Shown here piece after piece: positions 7,661-15,535 of a stretch of DNA of 21,092 bases. Made by a program: the position numbers and the translations under genes. A model generated the notes under the pieces. The model had not been told where the DNA came from. It did not search any database and worked only from the letters and a program-made list of their open reading frames with translations. The DNA is from an uncultured Gammaproteobacteria bacterium. GTDB taxonomy: Bacteria; Pseudomonadota; Gammaproteobacteria; Arenicellales; UBA868. The stretch is from the NCBI GenBank assembly GCA_913051905.1, contig CAJXBY010000029.1, positions 1 through 21,092 of the forward strand, read 5' to 3'. The first letter of the stretch is position 1. Every line of letters starts with the position of its first letter.

Positions 7661-8716
7661 TTACATGCCTATCGGGAAGCGGAAGAAGTTCCAGTTCTCC
7701 CTTAAGGCTTTCTGGAACTTGCGTCGACTATCCAGGGCGCGCTTGAACCAGGGGTTCGCAGCGGCCTGTTCATCGCTCCACTTGTCGGCAGCTTCGTGAG
7801 CGGCTTTAATAAATTCCGGGTCGAGCTTTACGAACTCGTTGCCATGCGCACGCATCTGGGCCAGGGCATCGATATCATGATAGGCGTAGCGAGTCCAGCT
7901 TTCCATTACCATCAGTCTGCCGGCAAGTTTGACCAGTTCCTGGTCTTCTTTGGAGATCCGGTTCCAGGCATCTAGGTTGATCGGGCATTCCTGTACGGCA
8001 CCGGGTTGATGGACCCCGGGCATGATGATGTACTTCGCGATCTTATGAAAGCCTGACGGCAGGTTGACTGATGGGGAACTCCACTCGGTGGCATCGATGA
8101 CACCACGCTCAAGCGCTGGATAGACTTCTGATCCGGGAAGGATCACCGTAGAAGCACCCAGGTTGCCTGCAATTTCGGCCCACGCACCGGCGGTTCGCAT
8201 TTTAAGGCCCTGAAAGTCATCCAATGTCTGGATGCGCTTGGTCGAGTGCAGGAAGATCTCGGTGGGAAAGATACCGCACGGGATTGATTCCACGCCAAAC
8301 TGCTCCCGCCGATATTCGGAGGCCAGTTCTGCGCCCCCGCCTTCGTAAAACCAGATAATGAGTTCTTCCGGGTTTAACCCACCAGCCATATTGGCAAAAA
8401 TGACGGTGGTTTTATCGATCCCCCAGTCGTAGGCCATCCAAGTGTGTCCGATCTGAGCCACGTTGGACTTGACTGTGTCGGAAACCTTGAGCGGTTTGCC
8501 CAGAGTACCACCGGGAAAAACCTGAATTTTGATCCGGCCAGCGGTGAGTTGTTCTACGTATCTGGCAAAACCTTCCGCATCTTTTTTCAGGAACGGTCCA
8601 CCACCCCATGAGGTGGCCATACTCCAGTTTTCGCCAGCGTGCGACGTTACAGCCGACGCTATCAGGATGGCACCGGCAATACCACTCAACAACAGTTTGG
8701 TTATTCGCTTAAACAT
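7661..8716 (-). CDS. dctP: TRAP transporter periplasmic solute-binding protein (DctP/TakP-like)
   Basis: The 351-residue product carries a signal peptide (KR followed by a hydrophobic core LLLSGIAGAILIASA, likely cleaved after SHA at residue 27) and is the extracytoplasmic substrate-binding protein of the adjacent TRAP permease. Family signatures are ATSWGGG, the QVFPGGTLGKP region near 65-75, the LKMRTAG motif with R174, the arginine that usually binds a substrate carboxylate, and VIDATEWSSP near 207-215. The stretch IDATEW..., FHKIAKY and MPGVHQPG resembles the TakP branch, known for 2-oxo acids, so an organic acid ligand is the best guess. GAGGAG lies about 9 nt before ATG 8716. A four-codon overlapping mini-ORF (ATGAAGCATGTTTAA) starts immediately after that ribosome site, too close to it to be well translated. 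First gene of the dct unit. Confidence 0.94.
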   Translation of the reverse strand: MFKRITKLLLSGIAGAILIASAVTSHAGENWSMATSWGGGPFLKKDAEGFARYVEQLTAGRIKIQVFPGGTLGKPLKVSDTVKSNVAQIGHTWMAYDWGIDKTTVIFANMAGGLNPEELIIWFYEGGGAELASEYRREQFGVESIPCGIFPTEIFLHSTKRIQTLDDFQGLKMRTAGAWAEIAGNLGASTVILPGSEVYPALERGVIDATEWSSPSVNLPSGFHKIAKYIIMPGVHQPGAVQECPINLDAWNRISKEDQELVKLAGRLMVMESWTRYAYHDIDALAQMRAHGNEFVKLDPEFIKAAHEAADKWSDEQAAANPWFKRALDSRRKFQKALRENWNFFRFPIGM

Positions 8717-8742
8717 GCTTCATGCTCCTCTTATAAAGGTTG

Positions 8743-8758
8743 TGACACCTGTCTGTCA
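8743..8758. promoter_or_regulatory. Candidate operator: TGACA-6-TGTCA inverted repeat upstream of dctP
   Basis: TGACA (8743-8747) and TGTCA (8754-8758) form a small inverted repeat ending about 27 nt before the dctP start and just upstream of its ribosome site, a position where a repressor could act. It is short enough to be chance. No regulator gene is in the window. Confidence 0.25.
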
Positions 8759-8926
8759 TTCCAGGATTCGTGAAACCGGCAATTGGACTGACAGAGTTTG
8801 GACCCGATTTCCAACGGGTTTCCCTATCGAGTGTCAACGAAGCCAGTAGGTCCGTCAATAGCGAAACCAGTCAAAACGCTTGGTTTTGGGAGAAAACGGT
8901 AAAATCAGCGGCGAATCTGAGCAGTT

Positions 8927-8945
8927 ATCACCTGCCTGAGGTGAT
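8927..8945 (-). terminator. Small hairpin just after the LLM oxidoreductase stop
   Basis: ATCACCT (8927-8933) and AGGTGAT (8939-8945) form a perfect 7-bp stem with a 5-nt loop, starting 5 nt beyond the stop of the gene at 8951-9898 on the minus strand. No T-run follows, so it could be a weak attenuator between the CoA-transferase/LLM genes and dctPQM rather than a full terminator. Confidence 0.35.
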
Positions 8946-8950
8946 CAGAA

Positions 8951-9898
8951 TCAGGCCAACAGCGGAATCAGGTCTTTAGCGATCATTTCTACCTGGTCGT
9001 CCTGGTATCGGTAGGGCATAAAGACCAGTCGATCGAGCCCCTTATCCAGGTGAGCCTGGAGTTGTTCCGCGCATTCTTCCAAGGTCCCGATGATGGCGCT
9101 GTCTGCAGTGGATTTGCTCCACGACGCAAAATCCCACTCCGTATCGAGCCATTCCATCATCGGCCTCTCAACTTTTTCCCGAGGCCCGATCACGATGGGC
9201 AATTGGTTGGTGAAGGAAAGCGCTCCTGGGTCACGGCCGGCGTTTTCGGCCAACTGGATAATTCGGGCCTTGTCCTGGGCATAAGACTCGGCGGTGTAAC
9301 AGTAGGTGAGCCAGCCATCGCTGCGGGTCGCAGCACGTTTCAGCACGCGGTCTGCATATCCACCGATCAGAATCGGAGGCCTGGGATGCTGATGAGGTTT
9401 AGGGAACATCACCGCGCTTCTTAAATGGTGTGGCGGGTACTCGCCGGTAGTCTGGTCCTGGGTCCACAGGGACTCCAGAATATCCAGGTTCTGGTCCATG
9501 ATCCTGCCCCGCTGGTGAAAGTCGATGCCGACGGCATCGAATTCACGCTTGTACCAACCCGAGGCCAGACCTAGAAGCAGCCGTCCACCCGAGATCACGT
9601 CCATGCTGGAGAGCTGTTTGGCGAGTATGACCGGGTTCCTGAGTGGCAGAATCAGGACACCGGTTCCGAGTTTGATCGTGCTTGTCTTTACCGCCAACGC
9701 GGTGAGAAGTGAGAGCGACTCGATGATTGGAAAGTGGGGTTCGACGCCGAGCAGAATGTGGTCCCATACCCAGACTGATTCAAAGCCGAGGTCCTCGAGC
9801 CAGACGCCCCGCTCGATCAGCGCAGCAGGGTCGGGGAGCTCCGGATAGGCCACAAAGTTACGCATCGCCATGCCGTAGACGACTTGATTAGAAGACAC
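8951..9898 (-). CDS. LLM class flavin-dependent oxidoreductase (first of three)
   Basis: The 315-residue product is a luciferase-like (TIM-barrel) flavin enzyme. Typical segments are LEDLGFESVWVWDHI near residues 34-48, TSTIKLGTGVLILPLRNPV near 72-90, the MDVISGGRLLLGLASGW motif near 99-115, and PPILIGGYADRVLKRAA near 175-190. Families of this kind use reduced FMN or F420 to oxidise or cleave small organic compounds; the cofactor cannot be told from the sequence, and no F420 genes are seen here. The GTG start at 9898 has AGGGAG about 8-9 nt upstream and is preferred over the internal ATG at residue 10. It lies 39 bp after the CoA-transferase beta subunit, probably the same transcript, and about 230 bp before dctP. 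Confidence 0.88.
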   Translation of the reverse strand: MSSNQVVYGMAMRNFVAYPELPDPAALIERGVWLEDLGFESVWVWDHILLGVEPHFPIIESLSLLTALAVKTSTIKLGTGVLILPLRNPVILAKQLSSMDVISGGRLLLGLASGWYKREFDAVGIDFHQRGRIMDQNLDILESLWTQDQTTGEYPPHHLRSAVMFPKPHQHPRPPILIGGYADRVLKRAATRSDGWLTYCYTAESYAQDKARIIQLAENAGRDPGALSFTNQLPIVIGPREKVERPMMEWLDTEWDFASWSKSTADSAIIGTLEECAEQLQAHLDKGLDRLVFMPYRYQDDQVEMIAKDLIPLLA

Positions 9899-9937
9899 TT
9901 TTTCGACTCCCTGGGCTTCAGTACCGGTGTCTGGATT

Positions 9938-10708
9938 TTAAACAGTGTAAAGCTGTTCCGGGTCCAGTTCCCGCACGACGGCCAATTCTTCCTCGGACGG
10001 AGGTTTGGTCTCGGTCAGTTCGTCATCGAACGCCAGGTCGAAACCAGTGTTGTCCAGCACCTGTTCTCGGCTTACCCCCTGGTGCAGCGCGAGCACCTTC
10101 ACCTGCCGATTTTCACTGCCGAATCCCATCAATGCGAGATCAGTCACAACACGAAACATGCCGCCGGTGACCAGGCCCGCATCGGCCCGTGAAGCACCAC
10201 CGGTGAGAAAACCGGGACTGGTGACAAAGTCGACTTTCGGAACGAACCGGCGTTTTTCGTGTTTCATTGCCACGATCATATTGGTGAGGCTGGAGATATC
10301 GTTGCCGCCCCCAGTACCGGGAAGGCGAATCTTCGGACTCTCCGGATCCCCTATAAACGAACTGTTGAGGTTGCCGTAGCGGTCAATCTGGGCCCCACCC
10401 ATAAAACCGACATCGATGTAGCCCCGTTGCAGCAGCAGCATAACATCAGTGTTCGGCAGCACCATATTGGCATTCCTTGTGCAGCGCTGTTCGTTGGTCG
10501 AAGGAGGCAATACCCCTGGTACGACGAACGGACCGATCACGCCGCCTTCGAACAGGATCGTGAGACTGGGTGCGTGCAGTCTCTGGGCGAGCGTTGCGGC
10601 CAGGAGCGGTATGCCGACCCCGGCAAACACGATTTGACCGTCGCTGAGCAGTCTCGCACTCATTACCGCCAGCAGTTCCGAGGCTGTGTAGGCAGATGGG
10701 TCAGTCAT
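9938..10708 (-). CDS. CoA-transferase subunit B (GctB-like)
   Basis: The 256-residue product is the beta subunit of a class I CoA-transferase, closest in length and pattern to glutaconate CoA-transferase (about 265 residues). The motif LTILFEGGVIG contains the glutamate expected to carry CoA as a thioester; with this start it is E54, the position reported for Acidaminococcus GctB. Other blocks are VMLLLQRGYIDVGFMGGAQID, YGNLNSS and KIRLPGTGGGNDISS. The same fold includes the ring-cleaving IpdAB enzymes of steroid degradation, an alternative. GGAG lies 8 nt before ATG 10708; an adjacent ATG (10711) and a GTG (10717) are also possible. The start lies inside the end of the alpha-subunit gene, so the two are co-translated. 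Confidence 0.87.
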   Translation of the reverse strand: MTDPSAYTASELLAVMSARLLSDGQIVFAGVGIPLLAATLAQRLHAPSLTILFEGGVIGPFVVPGVLPPSTNEQRCTRNANMVLPNTDVMLLLQRGYIDVGFMGGAQIDRYGNLNSSFIGDPESPKIRLPGTGGGNDISSLTNMIVAMKHEKRRFVPKVDFVTSPGFLTGGASRADAGLVTGGMFRVVTDLALMGFGSENRQVKVLALHQGVSREQVLDNTGFDLAFDDELTETKPPSEEELAVVRELDPEQLYTV

Positions 10709-11672
10709 CATAAACACTCCGTCCGCGTCGACTCGCGTCCAGCATTGCGGCTGTACCGAGTTTCTCGAGGTAGTCCTCCCAGGTTTCCGTATCGTAGAAG
10801 TGGGTTTTCAGGTAATCAGCAGCGCCCTTTTCAGGATCTGCCGATAGCTGTTTCGCATAACTGTCCATATGATCAAAAAACGGTTCATAGGTGCCATAAC
10901 ACTCGTGGGGCGCGCAGCCGAACGGCGCCTCGACGACGGCATCGGCTGTGAAGAAGGGAATACGCGTGCGGTCGGGAGCCCGGCGGATCTGCGCATTGTC
11001 GATTATCCGTTCCGTCGTCAGGATCACCTTGGTTGCCGCCATGGCGATGTCCATATCCATAAACGGGAGACCGTCGATCTGGGCATTCCCATAGGGGTCA
11101 GCTCTTTGCACGTGAATGATGGCCACGTCGGGGTTGAGAGCCGGTAGTAGCAGGAGCTTTTCGCTGGTGAACGGGCATATGATCTCGCGTGTTTCCGATT
11201 CTGTGCGTTTGCCTACATCTGAGCCCATCATGGAGCGGGCCGGCAGGAAGGGGACACCCATCGCACCGGCCCGGTAACGCAATCCCATCGCCATGTGCGA
11301 CCATTCGTCGAAGCGGGCTTTGCCGGTCTCGACGTGAAGGCGCATGACCTTCGATATGCCCCAGACAATACCCTGACTGAACCAGCTCGTCACCACGTGA
11401 GAACTGACGCCGGATGCCAGTAGCAGGTCACCTTCATTGGACATGATGTTGCGTGAGGCAATGAGATCTCGCCGACCCTGCCGGATCAGCGCCCAGATCA
11501 TTGCCATCGGAGTTCGCGACATCGTACAGCCACCAATGGCAACGTGATCACCGTCAGCCACGAGTGCGGCGGCTTCCTCGAGCGACATGACTTTTTCACG
11601 CAGTCCTCGGTCGCGCGCTTGGGTTTCTGCCCGTAAGTCCTGATACGGTTTAACCTGCAGTCGATCCCCCAT
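10701..11672 (-). CDS. CoA-transferase subunit A (GctA-like)
   Basis: The 323-residue product is the alpha subunit partner of the GctB-like protein and matches glutaconate CoA-transferase alpha in length (about 320). Seen features are KVMSLEEAAALVADGDHVAIGG near residues 27-48, the later ALNPDVAIIHVQRADPYGN with the following AQIDG (class I CoA-transferase signature near 183-205), and VILTTERII near 216-224. Together the pair should move CoA between an acyl-CoA and a free (di)carboxylate. It starts at ATG 11672 with GAGGAAC 6 nt upstream. It is the first gene of a leftward set with the beta subunit and an LLM oxidoreductase, upstream of a TRAP transporter for an organic anion, which fits activation of an imported acid. 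The substrate is not readable. Confidence 0.88.
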   Translation of the reverse strand: MGDRLQVKPYQDLRAETQARDRGLREKVMSLEEAAALVADGDHVAIGGCTMSRTPMAMIWALIRQGRRDLIASRNIMSNEGDLLLASGVSSHVVTSWFSQGIVWGISKVMRLHVETGKARFDEWSHMAMGLRYRAGAMGVPFLPARSMMGSDVGKRTESETREIICPFTSEKLLLLPALNPDVAIIHVQRADPYGNAQIDGLPFMDMDIAMAATKVILTTERIIDNAQIRRAPDRTRIPFFTADAVVEAPFGCAPHECYGTYEPFFDHMDSYAKQLSADPEKGAADYLKTHFYDTETWEDYLEKLGTAAMLDASRRGRSVYDD

Positions 11673-11787
11673 ATTGTTCCTCGCTGATCCTACTGTTTTC
11701 GTCGATTGACAGATACTCGCGGTTGCTATCAGGGAATTTCGCCAACCGGTCTTTCAGAGTTTGACTGGGTTGTTGTCTGAAGACCAG

Positions 11788-12078
11788 CTAGCCGCTTAAC
11801 AGTTCGGCATTGATTTCGGCGTCGGTGAGCACCCATTCATTGTCGAGTTCAGCAATCACCTGTCGCATGAAGCGGCCAGACAATTCCAGTGCCCGATTGT
11901 CGTCTCCAAGGTGTTCTGCCAATATGGCCAGGGCGAGTTGTTGCGGCGCATCGCCTTCGTAAGTCCATTCAAACCCGTTGTCGGAGAATAGATGGATATC
12001 GATTCTCTCGTCGAGTGGCTTGTCATCCACAGTGACCTTGATGCCGTCGATGGTTCTTGCGCCGATGTAGGTTCTCAT
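11788..12078 (-). CDS. Small conserved hypothetical protein, DUF6166-like
   Basis: With this start the protein is 96 residues, acidic and soluble, beginning MRTYIGARTIDGIKVTVDDK and containing SDNGFEWTYEGDAPQQLALAIL and a C-terminal RQVIAELDNEWVLTDAEI. From memory this matches the DUF6166 pattern (Y-x-G-x-R at the start, GFEWGY-GSGPAQLALAIL in the middle, a W-x-LT near the end). No function is established. An in-frame ATG at 12165 would add 29 residues of low-complexity N terminus; it has no ribosome site and would give a less family-like N terminus, while AAGGGA lies 10 nt before the ATG chosen here. It is 115 bp upstream of the CoA-transferase genes on the same strand; co-transcription is possible. 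Confidence 0.7.
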   Translation of the reverse strand: MRTYIGARTIDGIKVTVDDKPLDERIDIHLFSDNGFEWTYEGDAPQQLALAILAEHLGDDNRALELSGRFMRQVIAELDNEWVLTDAEINAELLSG

Positions 12079-12447
12079 CTCTTCAGTTTCCCTTGATGCG
12101 GGTATGTCATCAACCCAATGGTTGTTTGTCGCCCGACTGGCTTCGGAAACTGTGTTGCCGGACATCCGTTATCGGGAGGCGATTGTCTGAAATTCCTGCA
12201 GTGATCTGCTCTGTGCGTTGTGCCAACAAGTGATTTTAGGCATGCGATTCGACAGAGAAAAGTTATCATACCGGGACTTGGGATCATAGGAATTTCTGTC
12301 GTCATTCGACCTGGCCCGGTGCACACCCCGACTGCTGGGCGCTTTTCGGGACGGGGCCATGAAAATCCATCTCGCGAGGTGCAAAAACCGTCCCGGGCAT
12401 GGGATACTTGGCCTGCATTTTCGTGAGAAATACCAGGGACTATCGAA
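12079..12447. other. Intergenic region between DUF6166-like gene and second LLM gene
   Basis: Up to 369 bp without a clear gene (282 bp if the small protein starts at 12165). It should hold the divergent promoters for the genes on both sides, but no convincing -35/-10 pair was found. The one structure is an 8-bp inverted repeat, CGGGACGG (12347-12354) and CCGTCCCG (12388-12395), around a 33-nt loop that contains CTCGCGAG. It sits about 50-100 nt upstream of the TTG start at 12448 and could fold in the leader of that mRNA. Confidence 0.5.
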
Positions 12448-13440
12448 TTGAAGTTCGGGTTTACGCTGCCCTCCTACACCTGGCCTGGCCTCGACTACGA
12501 GATGACTTACCGGGTCACTAAAGAGATGGCCCGCCGCGCTGAAGCACTGGGCTACGATTCGCTCACAGTATGGGATCATCTACTGACGGCGCCGGGCCTT
12601 TATGGCGGTTCCTGGCTAGACCCGTTGATGGTGCTTGCCTGTGCAGCGGGTGCGACCGAAAAGATTCCACTGGGCACCCACATTCTGGTCGTTCCGATTC
12701 GTCATCCGGTATTGCTGGCAAAAGAACTTGCGACATTGGATCACATGTCGGGTGGACGGTTTTTCTTCGGTGTCGGTCCTGGCTGGAACGAACCGGAATT
12801 CACCTCTATGGGAATCCCGATGCGGGAACGGGGTCGTCGGACTGACGAGATTCTCGATGCGGTCAAACTCCTGCTGACCGAAGAGAATGTGTCATTCAGC
12901 GGGCAATTTTTTCAGTTCGAAGACGTCACCATAGAGCCGCGCCCCGAGACCTATTTCCCAGTCTGGATTGCGGGGGGCTCTCGAATACCGGACTCGCTGT
13001 CGCCGGATCAGCCATACATGGTCAAAACCGTTCTCGAGCGCATCGTCAAACATGCAGATGTGTTTACCTGTCGAGCGTCAGGCAACACGGAGTGGGTAGC
13101 CCGCGATTACCAGACAGTACGCGCATACCTCGAGAGCGCGGGCCGCGATCCTTCGACACTGGAACTCGCCCATGTACAGGCCGGTTATGTGGTCGACACC
13201 TCGGATTCGGCAAAGGCGTTGTCAATTCAGCGCAAACCGATGGAAACGATCATGGGTCTCAATCGGGACTGGGATCACTTGCAAGGATGTTATCTCGTGG
13301 GCAGCATAGATGACATCGTTGAGAAACTGAAGTTCCTGGAAAGCCACGGCCTTGAGCATGTTACGATCCAGCCGGCAGGTCCGGAGATGGAGCAGGTGGA
13401 CCTGTGGATGGAGAAGATCATCATACCGTTTTTCCGTTGA
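12448..13440 (+). CDS. LLM class flavin-dependent oxidoreductase with TTG start (second of three)
   Basis: The 330-residue product is a luciferase-like TIM-barrel enzyme: MKFGFTLPSYTWPGLDYE, then AEALGYDSLTVWDHLL near residues 31-46, GTHILVVPIRHPVLLAKE near 76-93, LDHMSGGRFFFGVGPGWNEPEF near 97-118, and a C-terminal CYLVGSIDDIVEKL. It starts with TTG at 12448: in-frame stop TGA at 12424-12426 leaves no other start codon, and AGGGA lies 9 nt before the TTG. Such enzymes use FMN or F420 to attack small organic molecules; neither cofactor nor substrate can be inferred. A PanB-like gene follows 137 bp later on the same strand. It is clearly diverged from the LLM protein at 8951-9898, so it is not a recent duplicate. 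Confidence 0.88.
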   Translation: MKFGFTLPSYTWPGLDYEMTYRVTKEMARRAEALGYDSLTVWDHLLTAPGLYGGSWLDPLMVLACAAGATEKIPLGTHILVVPIRHPVLLAKELATLDHMSGGRFFFGVGPGWNEPEFTSMGIPMRERGRRTDEILDAVKLLLTEENVSFSGQFFQFEDVTIEPRPETYFPVWIAGGSRIPDSLSPDQPYMVKTVLERIVKHADVFTCRASGNTEWVARDYQTVRAYLESAGRDPSTLELAHVQAGYVVDTSDSAKALSIQRKPMETIMGLNRDWDHLQGCYLVGSIDDIVEKLKFLESHGLEHVTIQPAGPEMEQVDLWMEKIIIPFFR

Positions 13441-13577
13441 GTCAGGCGGCTGATTTCTATCCTGCTGCTTGTTCTTGACCACTGTTGGGGCACGCTGGTT
13501 CTGTAATTGGAAAATTAATTCTTTGCGTAACAATCAGGACTACAGAAAACTTTTTACGGCTGATCAGGAGAAAACGC

Positions 13578-14477
13578 ATGGCAAGTCACGCAACGGGTGA
13601 TGGCGGTATCCCGCCAAGAGATGCGGCAGAACGCGGCCTGAAGCGGATCATGACCCTCGGTGGGGCTTACGGCACTCGAAACTATACTGTGAAGGACCTG
13701 CGTGACCAGAAAGGCAAACGTGTGCTGGTCGAAACGCTTCCGTTTTCAACAGAAGAAGCAGCTGCAGCCGAACAGGCTGGTATTGATACTATGAAGGTGC
13801 GTTTCGATCCCTTGAATCCCGATTCTGCCGCCGCGATCCGGCGCGCGGCCCCCAACACTTTTATGGCGTTCTCGGTGCCCCTCCTGGCTGCCGCGAGCGA
13901 GAACGAAGCGGTGCGTCTGGCCTACGATGCGATGGCTCTGGGTGCGGACGCTATCATGTGTCAGTGGAGCCCGCAATTTATCTCGGCCGCAGCAGAGGCT
14001 GGTGTCCCGGTACAGGGCCATGCGGGACTGGTACCGAGAAAGAGCACCTGGACAGGCGGTCTGCGTGCGGTCGGCAAGACCCTGGAGGAAGCGCTGTGGG
14101 TCTACAGCGAGATCAAGGCCTTGGAAGACGCCGGCGCCTATGCCGTTGAGGTTGAAGTGATTCCCGAGGGGCTGCTTGCAGAGGTCAGCAAACGCACTTC
14201 GCTGTTGACTTCATCCATTGGTGGCGGCAGTGGCGGTGACATTCAGTTCCTGTTTGCTGATGATATTCTTGGAAACAACCCGCCGCCGTATCCGCGCCAC
14301 TCCAAACAGTACTGCAGTCTTTATAAATTGAAGGAGCAGATGCAAGCCGAGCGGGTGGCCGGTTTCCAGGCCTTCATCGATGACGTCCAGAAAGGTGGAT
14401 TTCCGGGACCTGGAGAGCTTGTCGATGCCCCGGACGGCCTGATCGACGGATTTCTAGAGGCGGTAGAGGGCGATTAA
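13578..14477 (+). CDS. Divergent PanB-like protein (ketopantoate hydroxymethyltransferase fold)
   Basis: The 299-residue product follows the PanB/PEP mutase barrel pattern. Seen segments are VPVQGHAGLVPRK near residues 143-155, AVEVEVIPEGLLAEV near 189-203 with E193 matching the catalytic Glu181 of E. coli PanB, and SIGGGSGGDIQFLFADDILG near 213-232. By remembered alignment the magnesium ligands are not kept: Asp84 corresponds to S99, Glu114 to Q129, the Lys112 position to M127, and Asp45 falls at F76 with an aspartate one place on. It is therefore probably not a pantothenate enzyme but a paralogue with another C-C bond reaction. The ribosome site TCAGGAG, 7 nt before ATG 13578, fixes the start; an in-frame start at 13485 lies upstream of it and is not preferred. 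Genes on both sides give no substrate. Confidence 0.78.
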   Translation: MASHATGDGGIPPRDAAERGLKRIMTLGGAYGTRNYTVKDLRDQKGKRVLVETLPFSTEEAAAAEQAGIDTMKVRFDPLNPDSAAAIRRAAPNTFMAFSVPLLAAASENEAVRLAYDAMALGADAIMCQWSPQFISAAAEAGVPVQGHAGLVPRKSTWTGGLRAVGKTLEEALWVYSEIKALEDAGAYAVEVEVIPEGLLAEVSKRTSLLTSSIGGGSGGDIQFLFADDILGNNPPPYPRHSKQYCSLYKLKEQMQAERVAGFQAFIDDVQKGGFPGPGELVDAPDGLIDGFLEAVEGD

Positions 14478-14494
14478 CTGAAGGCGAACTTCAG
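14478..14494 (+). terminator. Short hairpin immediately after the PanB-like stop codon
   Basis: CTGAAG and CTTCAG form a perfect 6-bp stem around GCGAA, starting at the first base after the TAA. No T-run follows directly (the next bases are CGGCCAGC), so termination is doubtful; it may protect the 3' end of the mRNA. Confidence 0.3.
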
Positions 14495-14560
14495 CGGCCA
14501 GCTGTGTTTCTCTCTCCGCTTGTCGGCATCAAAGAAGTCTTTTGGTGATCTAGGTATTCG

Positions 14561-14590
14561 TTGATTTAGCCGTTATCCTATCTGTATCAG
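14561..14590 (+). promoter_or_regulatory. Candidate promoter for the methyltransferase gene
   Basis: TTGATT (14561-14566) and TATCAG (14585-14590) match consensus at 4 of 6 bases each with an 18-nt spacer, about 30 nt before the ATG. A motif match only. Confidence 0.3.
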
Positions 14591-14621
14591 CCAAACCCAC
14601 ATTACTCAGAGACCGTAATCG

Positions 14622-15473
14622 ATGACCGATACCAAGCCGGCTAACTCCGACCAGCGCGAATTCTGGAACGACATTAAAGGTGAACTGTGGGTAGAACTTC
14701 AACCCCGCATCGACCCGATGCTGGCTCCTTTGGGGGACAAAGCCATCGAGGCGCTCGAGCTGATACCCGGTGAGCGGGTGCTTGAGATCGGCTGCGGTAA
14801 CGGGACGACAACTCTGGCGATGGCCGAGCGGGTTGGTACAGAAGGGGAGATCCTTGCGGTAGATCTCTCTCAGCCGATGCTTAATAAGGCAGCGGAAAGG
14901 GGAAAAGCATCCGGGTATCCGGTGACGTTTCTAGAGGCAGACGCCCAGGTGTACGATTTTCCGAAGGAGCACTTTGATGCGGGTTTCAGCCGTTTTGGCG
15001 TCATGTTCTTCGACGATCCGGTTGCAGCTTTCAGTAATATTCTCAGTGCGATCCGCCGGGGTGGTCGGGTGGCCTATGTCTGCTGGGCAGACCGCGAAGA
15101 CAACCCGTGGATACGAATTCCCGCCGGTGCATCCAAGGCCTACCTGGAACTACCCCCACCACCCGCCGACGATGAGCCTGGGATGTTTTCCATGCAGGAC
15201 GAGGAACGTGTTCGTAGCATATTGACCAGTGCGGGCTGGTCGGATATCACCCTTGAGCGTTTCGATACGGAATGCTCTCTCGGTGAGGATGTTGCTGATG
15301 CTGCCCGATTCATTTCCCGGATGGGGCCGATGTCTGAACCGTTTGCGCTCTCTGATGAAGAAACACAGCACAACACACTCAAAGTGATCGAAGAATCACT
15401 GGCGCCCTATTCCAGCAGCAAGGGCGTCTTGATGGGGTACAGCACCTGGATTGTTGCCGCGACCCGTCCCTGA
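14622..15473 (+). CDS. Class I SAM-dependent methyltransferase
   Basis: The 283-residue product has a Rossmann-fold methyltransferase core. Motif I VLEIGCGNG is at residues 53-61, followed by TTTLAMAERVG, with the acidic ribose-binding D81 in ILAVDLSQPML. Motif II/III is FLEADAQVYDFPKEHFDAGFSRFGVMFFDDPVAAF. The C-terminal part, including AYVCWADREDNPW, resembles UbiE/arsenite-type and other small-molecule methyltransferases. The methyl acceptor is unknown. It starts at ATG 14622 with no strong ribosome site; a promoter candidate lies upstream and the preceding gene ends with a hairpin, so it may be its own unit. It is convergent with the cyclase gene, 62 bp apart. Confidence 0.88.
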   Translation: MTDTKPANSDQREFWNDIKGELWVELQPRIDPMLAPLGDKAIEALELIPGERVLEIGCGNGTTTLAMAERVGTEGEILAVDLSQPMLNKAAERGKASGYPVTFLEADAQVYDFPKEHFDAGFSRFGVMFFDDPVAAFSNILSAIRRGGRVAYVCWADREDNPWIRIPAGASKAYLELPPPPADDEPGMFSMQDEERVRSILTSAGWSDITLERFDTECSLGEDVADAARFISRMGPMSEPFALSDEETQHNTLKVIEESLAPYSSSKGVLMGYSTWIVAATRP

Positions 15474-15535
15474 AGAAGGTCCAGTCCCTTTCCACCAGCC
15501 TGAATTGCAGTCGTCCTGTTCCTGGATGGGGTGTG

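Noticed and set aside
8832..8837. A perfect TTGACA (minus strand) as the dctP promoter.
   Set aside because: At 16-19 nt spacing the best -10 is very poor, so it cannot be called a promoter.
12225..12240. TGGCAC-like sigma54 -24 element upstream of the DUF6166-like gene (minus strand).
   Set aside because: The required TTGC at the -12 position, five bases further on, is absent.
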